Counted from the first letter of the stretch, positions 32,762-43,923 are shown. The stretch: DNA of 64,000 nt from Caulobacter sp. 17J80-11 (GCF_014349105.1 NZ_JACSJI010000002.1:1-64000); one strand, 5' to 3'. The notes: a model not told the origin generated them from the sequence alone. Made by a program: numbers and translations.

Positions 32762-32790
32762 TTGACGCGGACTGAATCGGCGGGCATAAC
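32762..32790 (+). promoter_or_regulatory. Promoter of the S10 ribosomal operon
   Basis: TTGACG (32762-32767), 17 bases, CATAAC (32785-32790): a close match to the alphaproteobacterial housekeeping promoter. Transcription would start near 32797, about 220 bases before rpsJ. Confidence 0.7.
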
Positions 32791-32796
32791 CCGCGC

Positions 32797-33017
32797 CTCT
32801 TGTTGAGCCGGCCGTGCCGAAAGGCAGACGCGGTTCGCAGGAACGACCTGAGTTTGAAGCGCCTCTCAGGGGCGCAGCCCGGGTACAACGGCCCTCGCGG
32901 ATGTCCGCGCGGGCCTATCGTTTTTGCGGACGCCCGCGTCCTGAGGAATCCCTCAGGGTCGGTCTTTGAAATGGTTCAGAGGACGCGGCGACAGCCACCG
33001 TCAGGAATACGAGCGAT
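32797..33017 (+). other. 5' leader of the S10 operon
   Basis: About 220 bases without a gene, part of the 462-base gap between the barrel gene and rpsJ. It can fold into a hairpin around 32891-32916 (GGCCCTCGCG ... CGCGCGGGCC), which could take part in ribosomal-protein feedback as in other S10 leaders. No resemblance to the E. coli L4-binding leader can be claimed. Confidence 0.4.
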
Positions 33018-33326
33018 ATGGATCGTCAGAACATCCGCATCCGGCTCAAGGCCTTCGATCACCGCGTGCTGGACCATTCCACGCGCGAGATCGTGAATAC
33101 GGCCAAGCGCACGGGCGCCCAAGTCCGGGGGCCGATCCCCCTGCCGACGCGCATCGAGCGCTTCACCGTCAACCGTTCGCCGCACGTCGACAAGAAGTCG
33201 CGCGAACAGTTTGAAATCCGCACGCACAAGCGCGTGCTCGACATCGTCGACCCCACCCCGCAGACCGTGGACGCGCTGATGAAGCTCGACCTGTCCGCCG
33301 GCGTGGACGTCGAGATCAAGATCTAA
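33018..33326 (+). CDS. rpsJ: 30S ribosomal protein S10
   Basis: 102 residues, full length ([36 protein letters not shown]). It is part of the 30S head and also the partner of NusB in antitermination. First gene of the S10-spc-alpha superoperon, which runs without interruption to rpmD and beyond. In relatives it often follows tuf closely; here the flagellin region separates them. Confidence 0.99.
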   Translation: MDRQNIRIRLKAFDHRVLDHSTREIVNTAKRTGAQVRGPIPLPTRIERFTVNRSPHVDKKSREQFEIRTHKRVLDIVDPTPQTVDALMKLDLSAGVDVEIKI

Positions 33327-33338
33327 AGGCGGGATCCG

Positions 33339-34088
33339 ATGCGTACGGGCGTGATCGCCAAGAAGCTCGGCATGACGCGTTTCTTCGATGATGAAGGAGC
33401 GCACGTGCCGGTGACCGTGCTGGCTCTCGACGGCTGCCAAGTCGTCGGCCAGCGCACCCAGGACAAGGACGGCTACGTCGCGCTGCAGCTCGGCGCCGGC
33501 GCCAAGAAGGCGAAGAACACCCCGCAGCCTCTGCGTGGCCAGTTCGCCAAGGCGTTGGTCGAGCCCAAGCGGGTCGTGACCGAATTCCGCGTCTCTGAAG
33601 AGAACCTGATCGAAGTCGGCGCGGAAATCACCGCGGACCACTTCGTTCCCGGCCAGCGCGTCGACATTCAAGGCGTGACCGTCGGTAAGGGTTTCGCCGG
33701 CGCCATGAAGCGCTGGAACTTCGGCGGCATGCGCGCCACCCACGGCGTGTCCGTGTCGCACCGTGCCCACGGTTCGACCGGTCAGCGCCAGGACCCCGGC
33801 AAGGTCTTCAAGAACAAGAAGATGGCCGGTCACCTCGGTGTTGAAACCGTCACCACCCAGAACCTGTCGGTCTACCGCGTCGATCTCGACCGCGGCCTGA
33901 TCATGATCAAGGGCGCCGTCCCGGGCGCCGAAGGTTCGTACGTGAAGATCCACGACGCCGTGAAGCGTGCGCTGCCGGCCGACGCGCCGAAGCCGGGCGC
34001 GTTCCGCAAGGCGGGCGCTCAGCCGGTCGAAACCCCGGTTGAAGCCGCTCCGGCGGTCGAAGCCTCGAACGGGGGCGAAGAGCAATGA
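33339..34088 (+). CDS. rplC: 50S ribosomal protein L3
   Basis: 249 residues. Starts [16 protein letters not shown]; contains the invariant loop [18 protein letters not shown] that reaches the peptidyl transferase centre and carries the Gln that is methylated by PrmB in other bacteria. The C-terminal 40 residues are an Ala/Pro/Glu-rich extension common in alphaproteobacteria. Overlaps rplD by 4 bases. Confidence 0.99.
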   Translation: MRTGVIAKKLGMTRFFDDEGAHVPVTVLALDGCQVVGQRTQDKDGYVALQLGAGAKKAKNTPQPLRGQFAKALVEPKRVVTEFRVSEENLIEVGAEITADHFVPGQRVDIQGVTVGKGFAGAMKRWNFGGMRATHGVSVSHRAHGSTGQRQDPGKVFKNKKMAGHLGVETVTTQNLSVYRVDLDRGLIMIKGAVPGAEGSYVKIHDAVKRALPADAPKPGAFRKAGAQPVETPVEAAPAVEASNGGEEQ

Positions 34089-34720
34089 AGATCGACGTGA
34101 TCAACCTGGACGGCGGCAAGGCCGGCTCGGTCGAGCTGTCGGACGAAGTCTTCGGCATCGAAGAGATCCGTCCGGACATCCTGCAGCGCTGCGTGGTGTG
34201 GCAGTTGGCCAAGCGCCGCGCCGGCACTCACAAGGTGCAGACCCGGAACGAGAACTCTCGCACCGGCAAGAAGATGTACAAGCAGAAGGGCACCGGCGGC
34301 GCCCGTCACGGTTCGCGCCGTGCGCCGCAGTTCGTCGGCGGCTCGCGCGCCTTCGGCCCGGTCGTCCGCTCGCACGAGATCGACCTGCCCAAGAAGGTCC
34401 GCAAGCTGGCCCTGCGCCACGCCCTCTCGTCGAAGGCCAAGGCCGGTTCGCTGGTCATCCTCGACCAGGCCGCGCTGGAAGCCCCGAAGACCGCGGCCCT
34501 GCGCGCTCAGTTCGAAAAGCTCGGCCTGAAGAACGCGCTGATCATCGCCGGTCCGGCGGTCGACACCAACTTCGGCCTGGCGGCTCGCAACATCCCGCAC
34601 GTGGACGTGCTGCCGGACGCCGGCCTGAACGTCTACGACGTCCTGCGTCGCGACACCCTCGTGCTGACGCGCGCGGCGGTCGAGGCGATCCAGGCGCGCT
34701 TCTCTGAGGAGGCTGCGTGA
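34085..34720 (+). CDS. rplD: 50S ribosomal protein L4
   Basis: 211 residues ([20 protein letters not shown]; tip loop [20 protein letters not shown] that lines the exit tunnel). In E. coli it is also the autogenous regulator of the S10 operon; whether that holds here is unknown. Coupled to rplC and rplW by overlapping ends. Confidence 0.99.
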   Translation: MKIDVINLDGGKAGSVELSDEVFGIEEIRPDILQRCVVWQLAKRRAGTHKVQTRNENSRTGKKMYKQKGTGGARHGSRRAPQFVGGSRAFGPVVRSHEIDLPKKVRKLALRHALSSKAKAGSLVILDQAALEAPKTAALRAQFEKLGLKNALIIAGPAVDTNFGLAARNIPHVDVLPDAGLNVYDVLRRDTLVLTRAAVEAIQARFSEEAA

Positions 34721-35016
34721 TGGCCGCCACCGCTCGCCACTACGACACCATCCTGGCGCCGCTGATCACCGAAAAGTCGACCCTGCTCTCCGAGCAGAAC
34801 AAGGTCGTCTTCAAGGTGGCGCACGACGCCTCCAAGGATGAAATCGCCGCCGCTGTCGAAGCGCTGTTCAACGTCAAGGTCACCAAGGTCAACACCGTGG
34901 TCACCAAGGGCAAGACCAAGCGCTTCCGCGGCATCCTCGGCCGTCGTTCGGACGTCAAGAAAGCGATCGTGACCCTGCAAGAGGGCCAATCGATCGACGT
35001 GACCACGGGGCTCTGA
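34720..35016 (+). CDS. rplW: 50S ribosomal protein L23
   Basis: 98 residues ([40 protein letters not shown]). It forms the docking site at the tunnel exit for trigger factor and SRP. The ATG at 34720 overlaps the rplD stop (TGATG); a GTG one codon earlier is less likely. Confidence 0.98.
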   Translation: MAATARHYDTILAPLITEKSTLLSEQNKVVFKVAHDASKDEIAAAVEALFNVKVTKVNTVVTKGKTKRFRGILGRRSDVKKAIVTLQEGQSIDVTTGL

Positions 35017-35020
35017 GACC

Positions 35021-35857
35021 ATGGCTCTGAAGCAATTCAATCCGACCTCGCCGGGCCGTCGCGGCCTCGTCCTGGTCGACCGGTCCGAGCTCCACAAGGG
35101 CAAGCCGGAAAAGGCCCTCGTCGAAGGCCTGACCAAGAAGGGCGGCCGCGGCGGCGGCGGCCGCATCGCCGTCCGCTTCCGCGGCGGCGGCGCCAAGCGC
35201 CTGTACCGCATCATCGACTTCAAGCGCCGCAAGTGGGACATGCCCGCGACCGTCGAGCGCCTGGAGTACGACCCGAACCGCTCGGCCTTCATCGCCCTGG
35301 TGACCTACCAGGACGGCGAAAAGGCCTACATCCTCGCGCCGCAGCGGCTTAAGGCCGGCGACGTGGTGGTGGCCGGCGAGAAGGTCGACGTGAAGCCGGG
35401 CAACGCCATGCCGCTGCGCTCCATGCCGATCGGCACCATCATCCACAACGTGGAGATGAAGCCGCTGAAGGGCGGCCAGCTGGCCCGCTCGGCCGGCGCC
35501 TACGCCCAGCTGGTCGGCCGTGACGCCGGCTACGCCCAGATCCGTCTCGGCTCGGGCGAGCTGCGCATGGTGCTGGACAGCTGCATCGCCACGGTCGGTG
35601 CGGTGTCCAACCCGGACCACATGAACCAGAACCTCGGCAAGGCCGGTCGTACGCGTCACATGGGCTTCCGTCCGCACGTTCGCGGCGTGGCCATGAACCC
35701 GATCGACCACCCGCACGGCGGCGGTGAAGGCCGCACCTCGGGCGGCCGTCACCCGGTCAGCCCGACCGGCAAGCCGACGAAGGGTTCCAAGACCCGCAAG
35801 AACAAGGCGACGGACAAGTTCATCATCCGTAGCCGTCACGTGAAGAAGGCTCGCTAA
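35021..35857 (+). CDS. rplB: 50S ribosomal protein L2
   Basis: 278 residues, full length ([21 protein letters not shown]-terminal [20 protein letters not shown] with the His needed for peptidyl transferase activity; [13 protein letters not shown]). It binds near the subunit interface of 23S rRNA. It lies 4 bases after rplW and 2 bases before rpsS. Confidence 0.99.
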   Translation: MALKQFNPTSPGRRGLVLVDRSELHKGKPEKALVEGLTKKGGRGGGGRIAVRFRGGGAKRLYRIIDFKRRKWDMPATVERLEYDPNRSAFIALVTYQDGEKAYILAPQRLKAGDVVVAGEKVDVKPGNAMPLRSMPIGTIIHNVEMKPLKGGQLARSAGAYAQLVGRDAGYAQIRLGSGELRMVLDSCIATVGAVSNPDHMNQNLGKAGRTRHMGFRPHVRGVAMNPIDHPHGGGEGRTSGGRHPVSPTGKPTKGSKTRKNKATDKFIIRSRHVKKAR

Positions 35858-35859
35858 CG

Positions 35860-36138
35860 ATGACCCGTTCCGCCTGGAAAGGTCCGTTCGTCGACGGCTA
35901 TCTGCTGAAGAAGGCCGACGCCCTTCAGTCGTCGGGCCGCAAGGACGTGATCAAGACCTGGTCGCGCCGCTCGACCATCCTGCCGCAGTTCGTCGGCCTG
36001 ACGTTCGGCGTCTACAACGGCCACAAGCACGTGCCGGTCCTCATCTCCGAGGACATGGTCGGCATGAAGCTCGGCGAATTCGCGCCGACCCGCACCTTCT
36101 ACGGCCACGCGGCCGACAAGAAGGCCAAGAGGAAGTAG
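35860..36138 (+). CDS. rpsS: 30S ribosomal protein S19
   Basis: 92 residues ([51 protein letters not shown]). It is part of the 30S head together with S13. Tightly packed in the S10 operon between rplB and rplV. Confidence 0.99.
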   Translation: MTRSAWKGPFVDGYLLKKADALQSSGRKDVIKTWSRRSTILPQFVGLTFGVYNGHKHVPVLISEDMVGMKLGEFAPTRTFYGHAADKKAKRK

Positions 36139-36142
36139 GGCG

Positions 36143-36526
36143 ATGGGCAAGGCTTCTAATCCCCGCCGCGTCGGCGCGGCCGAGGCTCGTGCGAAGGTGG
36201 TCAACCTGCGCACCAGCCCGCGCAAGCTGAACCTGGTCGCCGCGTCGATCCGCGGTCTGCCGGTCACGCGTGCGCTCAACGAGCTGGAGTTCAGCCACAA
36301 GCGCATCGCGAAAGACGTTCGCAAGGCGCTGTACTCGGCGATCTCCAACGCCGAGAACAACCACAACCTCGACATCGACAACCTGGTCGTCGCCGAGGCC
36401 TTCGTGGGCAAGAACCTGGTGATGAAGCGTTTCTCGGCCCGCGCTCGCGGCCGGGCCTCGCGCATCGAGAAACCCTTCTCCGAGATCACCATCGTGGTCC
36501 GTGAGCTCGGCGCGGAGGCCGCCTGA
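36143..36526 (+). CDS. rplV: 50S ribosomal protein L22
   Basis: 127 residues. Contains the beta-hairpin that narrows the exit tunnel ([20 protein letters not shown]), the site of macrolide resistance changes in other bacteria. Start [20 protein letters not shown]. Its TGA overlaps the rpsC ATG by one base. Confidence 0.99.
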   Translation: MGKASNPRRVGAAEARAKVVNLRTSPRKLNLVAASIRGLPVTRALNELEFSHKRIAKDVRKALYSAISNAENNHNLDIDNLVVAEAFVGKNLVMKRFSARARGRASRIEKPFSEITIVVRELGAEAA

Positions 36527-37290
36527 TGGGTCAGAAAGTCAATCCGGTCGGGCTCCGGCTCGGCGTCAACCGCACGTGGGACAGCCGCTGGTTCGCCGGC
36601 CGCAAGGACTACGCGCGTCTGCTGCACGACGACCTGAAGCTTCGTGAGGAGCTGAAGAAGCGCCTCTCGGGCGCCGGCGTGTCGCGCATCATCATCGAGC
36701 GCCCGCACAAGAAGTGCCGCGTGACGATTTACGCCGCCCGTCCGGGCGTCGTGATCGGCAAGAAGGGCGCGGACATCGACAAGCTGCGCAAGGACATCGG
36801 CAAGCTGACGGAAGGCGAAGTCTTCCTGAACATCGTCGAAGTGCGGAAGCCCGAGACCGACGCCCAGCTGGTGGCCGAGAACATCGCCCAGCAGCTCGAG
36901 CGCCGCGTCGCCTTCCGTCGCGCCATGAAGCGCGCCATGCAGTCGGCCATGCGTCTGGGCGCCAAGGGCATCCGGATCAACGTGTCCGGCCGTCTGGGCG
37001 GCGCCGAAATCGCCCGCATGGAATGGTACCGCGAAGGCCGCGTGCCGCTGCACACCCTGCGCGCCGACATCGACTACGGCTTCATCGAAGCCAAGACGAC
37101 CTACGGCGTCATCGGCGTGAAGGTCTGGGTGTTCAAGGGTGAAGTGCTCGAGCACGACCCGATGGCCCAGGACAAGCGTTGGGCGACCGAGGCCGCCGGC
37201 CCGTCGTCGAGCGAAGGTCGCGAGCGTGGTGATCGCGGTCCCCGTGGTCCGCGCGGTCCGCGTCGCGAGCGCGGTCAGGCCGAGGGCTAA
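36526..37290 (+). CDS. rpsC: 30S ribosomal protein S3
   Basis: 254 residues ([22 protein letters not shown] domain with [40 protein letters not shown]). It shapes the mRNA entry tunnel and helicase activity of the 30S subunit. The last 35 residues are an Arg/Gly/Pro-rich tail ([17 protein letters not shown]) of the kind found in alphaproteobacteria. Confidence 0.99.
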   Translation: MGQKVNPVGLRLGVNRTWDSRWFAGRKDYARLLHDDLKLREELKKRLSGAGVSRIIIERPHKKCRVTIYAARPGVVIGKKGADIDKLRKDIGKLTEGEVFLNIVEVRKPETDAQLVAENIAQQLERRVAFRRAMKRAMQSAMRLGAKGIRINVSGRLGGAEIARMEWYREGRVPLHTLRADIDYGFIEAKTTYGVIGVKVWVFKGEVLEHDPMAQDKRWATEAAGPSSSEGRERGDRGPRGPRGPRRERGQAEG

Positions 37291-37295
37291 GAGTC

Positions 37296-37727
37296 ATGCT
37301 GCAACCGAAGAAAACCAAGTACCGGAAGGCGTTCAAGGGCCGTATCCACGGCAACGCCAAGGGTGGCTTCCTGCTGAACTTCGGCTCTTACGGCCTGAAG
37401 TCGCTGGAGCCGGAGCGCCTGACCGCTCGTCAGATCGAGGCCGCCCGTCGGGCGATCACGCGTCAGATGAAGCGTCAGGGCCGCGTCTGGATCCGGGTGT
37501 TCCCCGACCTGCCGGTCACCGACAAGCCGGCTGAAGTCCGGATGGGTAAAGGCAAGGGCGCGGTGGATTACTGGGCCGCGCGCGTCCACCCGGGCCGCAT
37601 CCTGTTTGAAATCGACGGCGTGCCGGACGACGTGGCGCGCGAAGCGCTGCGTCTCGGCGCCGCCAAGCTGCCGGTGCGCACGAAGGTGGTGACCCGCCTC
37701 GACGCCGGCATCGCCGCCGCGGAGTGA
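37296..37727 (+). CDS. rplP: 50S ribosomal protein L16
   Basis: 143 residues ([46 protein letters not shown]). It helps organise the A-site region of the large subunit. It carries the Arg that YcfD-type oxygenases hydroxylate in some bacteria. Five bases after rpsC. Confidence 0.99.
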   Translation: MLQPKKTKYRKAFKGRIHGNAKGGFLLNFGSYGLKSLEPERLTARQIEAARRAITRQMKRQGRVWIRVFPDLPVTDKPAEVRMGKGKGAVDYWAARVHPGRILFEIDGVPDDVAREALRLGAAKLPVRTKVVTRLDAGIAAAE

Positions 37728-37732
37728 TCAAG

Positions 37733-37927
37733 ATGGCGAAGATCGGCGATCTCCGGGGCATGACCCCGGACCAGCTCCAGGACGAGCTTCTGAAGCTCAA
37801 AAAGGAGCAGTTCAACCTGCGCTTCCAGGCCGCCACGGGTCAGCTTGAAAAGACCCACCGTGTCGACGAGGTGCGCAAGGCCATTGCGCGCATCAAGACG
37901 CTGCAAGGCGCCCAGAAGTCGGCCTGA
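37733..37927 (+). CDS. rpmC: 50S ribosomal protein L29
   Basis: 64 residues ([34 protein letters not shown]), a two-helix protein near the tunnel exit. ATG 37733 is chosen over the in-frame GTG at 37724, which overlaps the rplP stop; GGAG at 37721-37724 serves as its ribosome-binding site. Confidence 0.97.
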   Translation: MAKIGDLRGMTPDQLQDELLKLKKEQFNLRFQAATGQLEKTHRVDEVRKAIARIKTLQGAQKSA

Positions 37928-37940
37928 GGAAGAGACGAAT

Positions 37941-38192
37941 ATGCCGAAGCGAATTCTCGAAGGCGTGGTCGTCTCCGACAAGGGAGAGAAGACCGTCGTC
38001 GTGAAAGTGGAGCGGACGATCCTGCACCCGGTTCTGAAAAAGACCGTGCGGCTGTCCAAGAAGTACCACGCTCACGACGAGGCCAACGCCTACAAGACCG
38101 GCGAAATTGCTCGCATCGTCGAGTGCGCGCCGAAGTCGAAGCTGAAGCGCTGGGAAGTGCTGCCCAAGGGCAGCGCCCCGGCCGCCGAATGA
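37941..38192 (+). CDS. rpsQ: 30S ribosomal protein S17
   Basis: 83 residues ([39 protein letters not shown]), an OB-fold primary 16S rRNA binder needed early in 30S assembly. ATG 37941 preceded by GAGGAAGAG; the open frame upstream is only the shadow of rpmC. Confidence 0.99.
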   Translation: MPKRILEGVVVSDKGEKTVVVKVERTILHPVLKKTVRLSKKYHAHDEANAYKTGEIARIVECAPKSKLKRWEVLPKGSAPAAE

Positions 38193-38209
38193 GTGGAAGG
38201 ATCTAACTC

Positions 38210-38578
38210 ATGATCCAGATGCAGACTAACCTGGATGTCGCCGACAATTCCGGCGCCCGCCGGGTCATGTGCATCAAGGTGCTGGGCGGCGCGAAGCGCC
38301 GTTACGCGCACGTCGGTGATCTGATCGTCGTTTCCGTGAAGGAAGCGATCCCGCGTGGCCGCGTGAAGAAAGGCGACGTGCTCCGCGCGATCGTCGTCCG
38401 CACCTCGAAGGACATCAAGCGCAAGGACGGCTCGGTGATCCGCTTCGACAAGAACGCGGCCGTGATCGTCAACAAGCAGAGCGAGCCGATCGGCACGCGG
38501 ATCTTCGGCCCGGTTCCCCGCGAACTGCGCGCCAAGAACCACATGAAGATCATCTCCCTGGCGCCGGAGGTCCTGTAA
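38210..38578 (+). CDS. rplN: 50S ribosomal protein L14
   Basis: 122 residues, exactly the family length ([35 protein letters not shown]). It lies at the subunit interface and is the docking site of the silencing factor RsfS. First gene of the spc part of the superoperon, with no promoter visible ahead of it. Confidence 0.99.
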   Translation: MIQMQTNLDVADNSGARRVMCIKVLGGAKRRYAHVGDLIVVSVKEAIPRGRVKKGDVLRAIVVRTSKDIKRKDGSVIRFDKNAAVIVNKQSEPIGTRIFGPVPRELRAKNHMKIISLAPEVL

Positions 38579-38896
38579 ATGGCCGCGAAGATCAAGAAGG
38601 GCGACCGCGTCGTCGTCCTGACCGGCAAGGACAAGGGCCGTCAGGGCACCGTCCTGAAGGTCAATCCGACCGAAAACCGCGTGCTGGTGGAAGGCGTCAA
38701 CGTCGTCCAGCGGCACACCCGCCCCTCGCAGGTGAACCCGCAGGGCGGCATCGTGAACAAGGAAGCGCCGATCCACGTGTCCAACGTGGCCTTCGTCGAC
38801 CCCAAGTCCGGCGGCGCGACCCGCGTCGGCTTCCGGATCGAAGGGGACAAGAAGGTGCGCGTGGCCAAGAAGTCCGGCGAGGTCATCAATGGCTGA
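38579..38896 (+). CDS. rplX: 50S ribosomal protein L24
   Basis: 105 residues ([20 protein letters not shown], a KOW motif; [20 protein letters not shown]). It initiates 50S assembly. The start ATG uses the last A of the rplN region (TAA-ATG) and its end overlaps rplE by 8 bases. Confidence 0.99.
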   Translation: MAAKIKKGDRVVVLTGKDKGRQGTVLKVNPTENRVLVEGVNVVQRHTRPSQVNPQGGIVNKEAPIHVSNVAFVDPKSGGATRVGFRIEGDKKVRVAKKSGEVING

Positions 38897-39449
38897 TACC
38901 GCTAAGTATGAGCCGCGGCTGAAGACCGTTTATCGCGAGCGCATCCGCGCGGCGATGAAGGAGCAGTTCGCCTACTCCAACGAAATGCAGGTCCCCAAGC
39001 TCGACAAGATCGTCGTGAACATGGGCATCGGCGAAGCGGTGGCGGACTCCAAGAAGGTCAACGCCGCCGTGAAGGACCTGGCCGCGATCACCGGCCAGAA
39101 GCCGCTGCCGACCAAGGCCCGCAAGTCGATCGCCCAGTTCAAGCTGCGCGAAGGCATGGTTGTCGGCGCCAAGGTGACCCTGCGCCAGGACCGCATGTAC
39201 GAGTTCCTGGATCGTCTGATCACCATCGCGCTGCCGCGGGTGAAGGACTTCCGGGGCCTGAACGGCAACTCGTTCGACGGGCGTGGCAACTACGCCATGG
39301 GTCTGAAGGAGCACCTGGTGTTCCCGGAGATCAACTACGATCAGATCGACCAGATCTGGGGCATGGACATCGTCGTCTGCACCACGGCCGGGACCGATCA
39401 GGAAGCCAAGGCGCTCCTGAAAGAGTTCCAGTTCCCGTTTACGGCGTAA
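38889..39449 (+). CDS. rplE: 50S ribosomal protein L5
   Basis: 186 residues ([55 protein letters not shown]). It binds 5S rRNA and contacts the P-site tRNA. Starts inside the end of rplX. Confidence 0.99.
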   Translation: MADTAKYEPRLKTVYRERIRAAMKEQFAYSNEMQVPKLDKIVVNMGIGEAVADSKKVNAAVKDLAAITGQKPLPTKARKSIAQFKLREGMVVGAKVTLRQDRMYEFLDRLITIALPRVKDFRGLNGNSFDGRGNYAMGLKEHLVFPEINYDQIDQIWGMDIVVCTTAGTDQEAKALLKEFQFPFTA

Positions 39450-39467
39450 GGGCGGGGGAGAAGCACA

Positions 39468-39773
39468 ATGGCTAAGAAAAGCGCCGTCAACCGCAACGAG
39501 ATGGTCAAGCGTCTCGTCGCGCAGTACGCCGAAAAGCGGGCCGCCCTGAAGGCGATCGCCAACGACGAAGGCCGTCCGCTGGAGGAGCGCTTCGAAGCGC
39601 GCCTGAAGCTGGCCGAACTGCCGCGCAACTCCGCGCAGAACCGCATCCGCAACCGTTGCGAGGTGACGGGCCGTCCGCGCGCCTATTACCGCAAGCTCAA
39701 GATGTCCCGTATCTCGCTGCGCGACCTGGCGTCGCTCGGCCAGATCCCGGGCATGACCAAGTCGAGCTGGTGA
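39468..39773 (+). CDS. rpsN: 30S ribosomal protein S14
   Basis: 101 residues, the long, zinc-free type ([40 protein letters not shown]): the CXXC motifs of the short zinc-binding form are absent. Located at the 30S head. Confidence 0.99.
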   Translation: MAKKSAVNRNEMVKRLVAQYAEKRAALKAIANDEGRPLEERFEARLKLAELPRNSAQNRIRNRCEVTGRPRAYYRKLKMSRISLRDLASLGQIPGMTKSSW

Positions 39774-39783
39774 GGACCCCCCG

Positions 39784-40179
39784 ATGGTGAACGATCCTCT
39801 CGGCGATATGATCGCCCGCATCAAGAACGCCGCGACCCGCAAGCGTTCGAAGGTGCTGACCCCGGCCTCCAAGCTGCGCCAGCGCGTCCTCGACGTGCTG
39901 CAGGGCGAGGGCTACATCCGGGGCTACAACCTGGTGGAAACGCCGGGCGAGTTCCCGCAGTTCGAGATCGAGCTGAAGTACTTCGACGGCCAGCCGGTGA
40001 TCGCGGAAATCGCCCGCGTGTCGAAGCCGGGCCGCCGGGTCTATTCGTCGATCAAGGACCTGAAGCCGATCAAGAACGGCCTCGGGATCTCGATCCTGTC
40101 CACGCCCAAGGGCGTGATGTCCGACAACGCCGCGCGCGACGCCAACGTCGGCGGCGAAGTGCTCTGCCGCGTCTACTAA
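39784..40179 (+). CDS. rpsH: 30S ribosomal protein S8
   Basis: 131 residues ([58 protein letters not shown]). A central 16S rRNA binder and, in E. coli, the feedback repressor of the spc operon; whether it acts so here is unknown. Confidence 0.99.
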   Translation: MVNDPLGDMIARIKNAATRKRSKVLTPASKLRQRVLDVLQGEGYIRGYNLVETPGEFPQFEIELKYFDGQPVIAEIARVSKPGRRVYSSIKDLKPIKNGLGISILSTPKGVMSDNAARDANVGGEVLCRVY

Positions 40180-40201
40180 GGCGAGGCGAGGGAAACAGAA
40201 C

Positions 40202-40735
40202 ATGTCTCGGATCGGCAAAAAGGCGATCGCTGTCCCGTCGGGCGTCCAGGTGACGCTCGCCGGCCAGTCGGTCACGGTGAAGGGCCCCAAGGGCCAACTC
40301 GCCTGGACCGTCGCCGACGAAATCGAAGTGAAGCACGAGGGCGGCGAAATCACGCTGACCCCGCGCGAAGACACCCAGCGCGCCCGCGCCATGTGGGGCC
40401 TGTCGCGCACGCTCGTCGGCAACATGGTCGAGGGCGTGACGAAGGGTTACGAGCAGGCGCTCGAACTGGTCGGCGTCGGTTACCGCGCCGCCATGAAGGG
40501 CACCGCCCTGTCGCTGCAGCTGGGCTTCAGCCACGACGTCGACGTCGCGGCTCCGGCCGGCATCACCTTCACGGTGCCGAAGCAGACCGAGATCCGCATC
40601 TCGGGCATCGACAAGCAGGTCGTCGGCGAGACCGCCGCGCGCATCCGCAAGATCCGTCCGCCGGAGCCCTACAAGGGCAAGGGCGTCCGTTACGCGGGCG
40701 AAAAGGTCCGTCGTAAGGAAGGCAAGAAGAAGTAA
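40202..40735 (+). CDS. rplF: 50S ribosomal protein L6
   Basis: 177 residues with two similar half-domains ([60 protein letters not shown]). It lies near the factor-binding site for EF-Tu and EF-G. Confidence 0.99.
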   Translation: MSRIGKKAIAVPSGVQVTLAGQSVTVKGPKGQLAWTVADEIEVKHEGGEITLTPREDTQRARAMWGLSRTLVGNMVEGVTKGYEQALELVGVGYRAAMKGTALSLQLGFSHDVDVAAPAGITFTVPKQTEIRISGIDKQVVGETAARIRKIRPPEPYKGKGVRYAGEKVRRKEGKKK

Positions 40736-40738
40736 GCC

Positions 40739-41092
40739 ATGGCGCTCTCTCCTCGCGAAATCAACAAGCGCCGCGCCGAGCGCAACCGCATTCGGCTCAA
40801 GGCGGTCTCGAACGGGCGTCTGCGCCTGTCGGTCTTCCGTTCGTCGAAGAACATCTACGCTCAGGTCATCGACGACGAGCGCGGCGTCACCGTGGCGGCC
40901 GCGTCTTCGATCGAAGGCGACAGCAAGCGTGGGTCGGACAAGGCCGCGGCCGCCAAGGTCGGGGCCCTGGTCGCCCAGCGTGCGATCGAACAGGGCGTCA
41001 AGGACGTCGTGTTCGACCGCGGCGGCTACATCTACCACGGCCGGGTCAAGGCCCTGGCCGACGCCGCGCGCGAAGCCGGCCTGAACTTCTAA
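40739..41092 (+). CDS. rplR: 50S ribosomal protein L18
   Basis: 117 residues ([40 protein letters not shown]). It binds 5S rRNA with L5 and places it in the central protuberance. Three bases after rplF. Confidence 0.99.
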   Translation: MALSPREINKRRAERNRIRLKAVSNGRLRLSVFRSSKNIYAQVIDDERGVTVAAASSIEGDSKRGSDKAAAAKVGALVAQRAIEQGVKDVVFDRGGYIYHGRVKALADAAREAGLNF

Positions 41093-41102
41093 GGGGATCG
41101 CA

Positions 41103-41681
41103 ATGGCCCGTCCGAACGAAGAACGCCGCGATCGCCGCTCGCGTGAACCGGAAGAGCAGTCCGACATCGTCGAAAAGCTCGTCCACATCAACCGCGTCGC
41201 CGCCACCGTGAAGGGTGGCCGTCGCTTCTCCTTCGCCGCTCTGATGGTCGTCGGCGACCAGAAGGGCCGCGTCGGTTTCGGTCATGGCAAGGCGCGTGAA
41301 GTGCCGGAAGCCATCCGCAAGGCGACCGAAGAAGCCAAGAAGGCGATGATCCGCGTCCCGCTGCGCGAATCCCGCACCCTGCACCACGACGGCGCGGGCC
41401 GTTGGGGCGCCGGCAAGGTGATGATGCGCGCGGCCCCTCCGGGCACCGGCGTGATCGCCGGCGGTCCGATGCGCGCCGTGCTGGAAACCCTGGGCGTCCA
41501 GGACGTGGTCGCCAAGTCGACCGGCTCGTCCAACCCCTACAACATGGTTCGTGCGACGTTCGAGGCCCTCAAGGTCCAGAGCTCGCCGCGCCAGGTTGCT
41601 AACAAGCGCGGCAAGAAGGTGGGCGACATCATCGGCCGCCGTAACGACGGCGCTTCGGCGCCCGACGCCATCGAGGGCTGA
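41103..41681 (+). CDS. rpsE: 30S ribosomal protein S5
   Basis: 192 residues ([62 protein letters not shown]). It takes part in decoding fidelity and the mRNA entry helicase. Confidence 0.99.
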   Translation: MARPNEERRDRRSREPEEQSDIVEKLVHINRVAATVKGGRRFSFAALMVVGDQKGRVGFGHGKAREVPEAIRKATEEAKKAMIRVPLRESRTLHHDGAGRWGAGKVMMRAAPPGTGVIAGGPMRAVLETLGVQDVVAKSTGSSNPYNMVRATFEALKVQSSPRQVANKRGKKVGDIIGRRNDGASAPDAIEG

Positions 41682-41683
41682 TC

Positions 41684-41869
41684 ATGGCTAAGGTCACCGT
41701 TCGTCAAACCGCCAGCCCGATCCGTCGCACCGACGACCAGCGCGCGACGCTGAAGGGTCTGGGCCTGAACAAGATCGGTCGGGAGTCCACGCTCGAGGAC
41801 ACCCCCTCCGTTCGCGGCATGATCGCCAAGGTCGCCCACATGGTCGCCGTGGTGAAGGAAGAGGCGTAA
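41684..41869 (+). CDS. rpmD: 50S ribosomal protein L30
   Basis: 61 residues ([40 protein letters not shown]), the usual bacterial short form. Two bases after rpsE. A 153-base gap to rplO follows, unusually long for this operon; it holds an imperfect 9-bp inverted repeat (about 41926-41957) but no clear promoter. Confidence 0.98.
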   Translation: MAKVTVRQTASPIRRTDDQRATLKGLGLNKIGRESTLEDTPSVRGMIAKVAHMVAVVKEEA

Positions 41870-42022
41870 GCCTCTCTCCTGAAATGCTTGCGTCGGACCT
41901 GGTCCGACGCTAACCCTCGCCGCTCGCCTCGTGTCGGGATTCCCTGGCATGAGGCGAAGCGCATTTTCAAAGCCGAGTCGGGGAGGGGACTTCCCGGCGC
42001 AGATCTCCGAGGAGAGGCTGAC

Positions 42023-42508
42023 ATGACGAAGTTGAACGAACTCCGCGACAACGCCGGCGCCCACAAGGGCCGCATGCGCGTCGGCCGTGGCCCGGGCTCG
42101 GGCAAGGGCAAGACCTCGGGTCGCGGCGTGAAGGGTCAGAAGTCCCGTACCGGCGTGGCGCTGGCGGGCTTCGAAGGCGGCCAGATGCCGCTGCACATGC
42201 GCATGCCCAAGCGCGGCTTCAACAACCCGTTCCGCCTGAAGCTGGTCGAAGTGAACCTGTGGCGCATCGCCAAGGCGATCGAAGCCGGCAAGCTCGACGC
42301 CAAGGCCACCATCGACGCGGCCGCCCTGAAGGCCGCCGGCGTGATCCGCCGCGAACTGGACGGCGTGCGCCTGCTGGGCCACGGCGAAGTCTCCGCCAAG
42401 CTCGACCTGGCCGTCTACTCGGCCTCGGCCTCGGCCGTGAAGGCCGTGGAAGCCGCCGGCGGCAAGATCGCCCAGGCGCGCCCGCAAGCCGAAGAGACCG
42501 CGGCCTAA
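42023..42508 (+). CDS. rplO: 50S ribosomal protein L15
   Basis: 161 residues ([48 protein letters not shown]). A late assembly protein near the peptidyl transferase region. ATG 42023 is preceded by GAGGAGAGG; the frame open upstream is not part of the protein. Confidence 0.99.
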   Translation: MTKLNELRDNAGAHKGRMRVGRGPGSGKGKTSGRGVKGQKSRTGVALAGFEGGQMPLHMRMPKRGFNNPFRLKLVEVNLWRIAKAIEAGKLDAKATIDAAALKAAGVIRRELDGVRLLGHGEVSAKLDLAVYSASASAVKAVEAAGGKIAQARPQAEETAA

Positions 42509-42573
42509 GCGCACTCGCGCCGGCCCCAACCTTCGCCTATTTGAGGCGGGTCTAGAGTTTCGGGGGTTCTCGA

Positions 42574-43923
42574 ATGGCCTCGGCTGCTGAACAGCTCGCC
42601 GCGAATATGAACATCGGCGCCTTCGCCAAGGCGACCGAACTGCACAAGCGCCTGTGGTTCACCCTGGGCGCGCTGATCGTCTACCGGCTCGGGACCTACA
42701 TTCCGATCCCGGGCATCAACGCCGACGCCTTCGCCGCCGCCTTCGGGCAGTCGCAGCAGGGCATCCTGGGCATGTTCAACATGTTCTCGGGCGGCGCGGT
42801 GCAGCGCATGGCGATCTTCGCGCTCAACGTGATGCCCTACATCTCGGCGTCGATCATCGTGCAGCTGCTCGGCACGATCTACGGGCCGTGGGAGAAGCTG
42901 CGGAAGGAAGGCGGGGAGGCGGGGCGCAAGACGCTCAACCAGTACACCCGCTATCTGACCGTGGTGCTGGCCCTGGCCCAGTCGTTCGGCATCGCCATCG
43001 GCCTGCAGAACGCCCAGGGCCTGGTGGACCATCCCGGCATCGTCTTCCTGCTGTCGACGGTCACCACCCTGACCGGCGGCACCATGTTCCTGATGTGGCT
43101 TGGCGAACAGGTGACCAGCCGCGGCGTCGGCAACGGCGTGTCGCTGATCATCTTCGCCGGCATCGTCGCGGCGCTGCCGGGCACGATCGCCAACCTGCTG
43201 GGCCTGGCTCAGCAGGGGCAGGTGAGCGGCTTCGCCCTGTTCACCATCGCCCTGCTGCTGATCGGCGCGATCTTCTTCATCGTGTTCATGGAGCGCTCGC
43301 AGCGCCGGCTGCTGATCCAATATCCGAAGCGCCAGGTCGGCAACCGCATGTTCGGCGGCGAGAGCTCGTTCCTGCCGCTGAAGATCAACACCGCCGGGGT
43401 CATTCCGCCGATCTTCGCCTCGTCGCTGCTGCTGCTGCCGACCACCGCCGCACAGTTCCTGGCCGGGCCGAACGCGCCGGAATGGGCCCAGTGGCTCACC
43501 CCGGTGACCAGCACGCTGCACCACGGCCAGCCAGTGTTCATCGCCCTCTACGCGGCGCTGATCATCTTCTTCTCCTTCTTCTACACGTCGATCGTGTTCA
43601 ATCCGGAGGAGACGGCCGAGAACCTGCGCAAGTACGGCGGCTTCCTGCCCGGTATCCGCCCCGGCAAGCGCACGGCCGAGTATCTGGACCACGTGCTGAG
43701 CCGCCTGACGGCCATCGGCGCCGGCTACATCACTCTGGTGTGCCTGCTGCCCGAGACCTTCATCGCCCGGTTCGGCAACAACCTGGCGTTCGGCGGCACC
43801 TCGATCCTGATCGTCGTGTCGGTGACCATGGACACCGTCGGCCAGATCCAGTCCCACCTGCTGGCCCACCAGTACGAGGGCCTGATCAAGAAGGCCAAGC
43901 TGCGGGGAGCGCGCGGTCGATGA
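42574..43923 (+). CDS. secY: Preprotein translocase subunit SecY
   Basis: 449 residues with ten membrane helices, the channel of the Sec translocon in the inner membrane. Clear motifs: YRLGTYIPIPGINADAFA, GIMPYIS-like NVMPYISASIIVQLL (helix 2), QVTSRGVGNGVSLIIFAGIV-type helix 4, KINTAGVIPPIFASSLLLLP (helix 7) and the C-terminal HQYEGLIKKAKLRG. It exports, among others, the signal-peptide proteins of this window. Stop overlaps adk by 4 bases. Confidence 0.99.
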   Translation: MASAAEQLAANMNIGAFAKATELHKRLWFTLGALIVYRLGTYIPIPGINADAFAAAFGQSQQGILGMFNMFSGGAVQRMAIFALNVMPYISASIIVQLLGTIYGPWEKLRKEGGEAGRKTLNQYTRYLTVVLALAQSFGIAIGLQNAQGLVDHPGIVFLLSTVTTLTGGTMFLMWLGEQVTSRGVGNGVSLIIFAGIVAALPGTIANLLGLAQQGQVSGFALFTIALLLIGAIFFIVFMERSQRRLLIQYPKRQVGNRMFGGESSFLPLKINTAGVIPPIFASSLLLLPTTAAQFLAGPNAPEWAQWLTPVTSTLHHGQPVFIALYAALIIFFSFFYTSIVFNPEETAENLRKYGGFLPGIRPGKRTAEYLDHVLSRLTAIGAGYITLVCLLPETFIARFGNNLAFGGTSILIVVSVTMDTVGQIQSHLLAHQYEGLIKKAKLRGARGR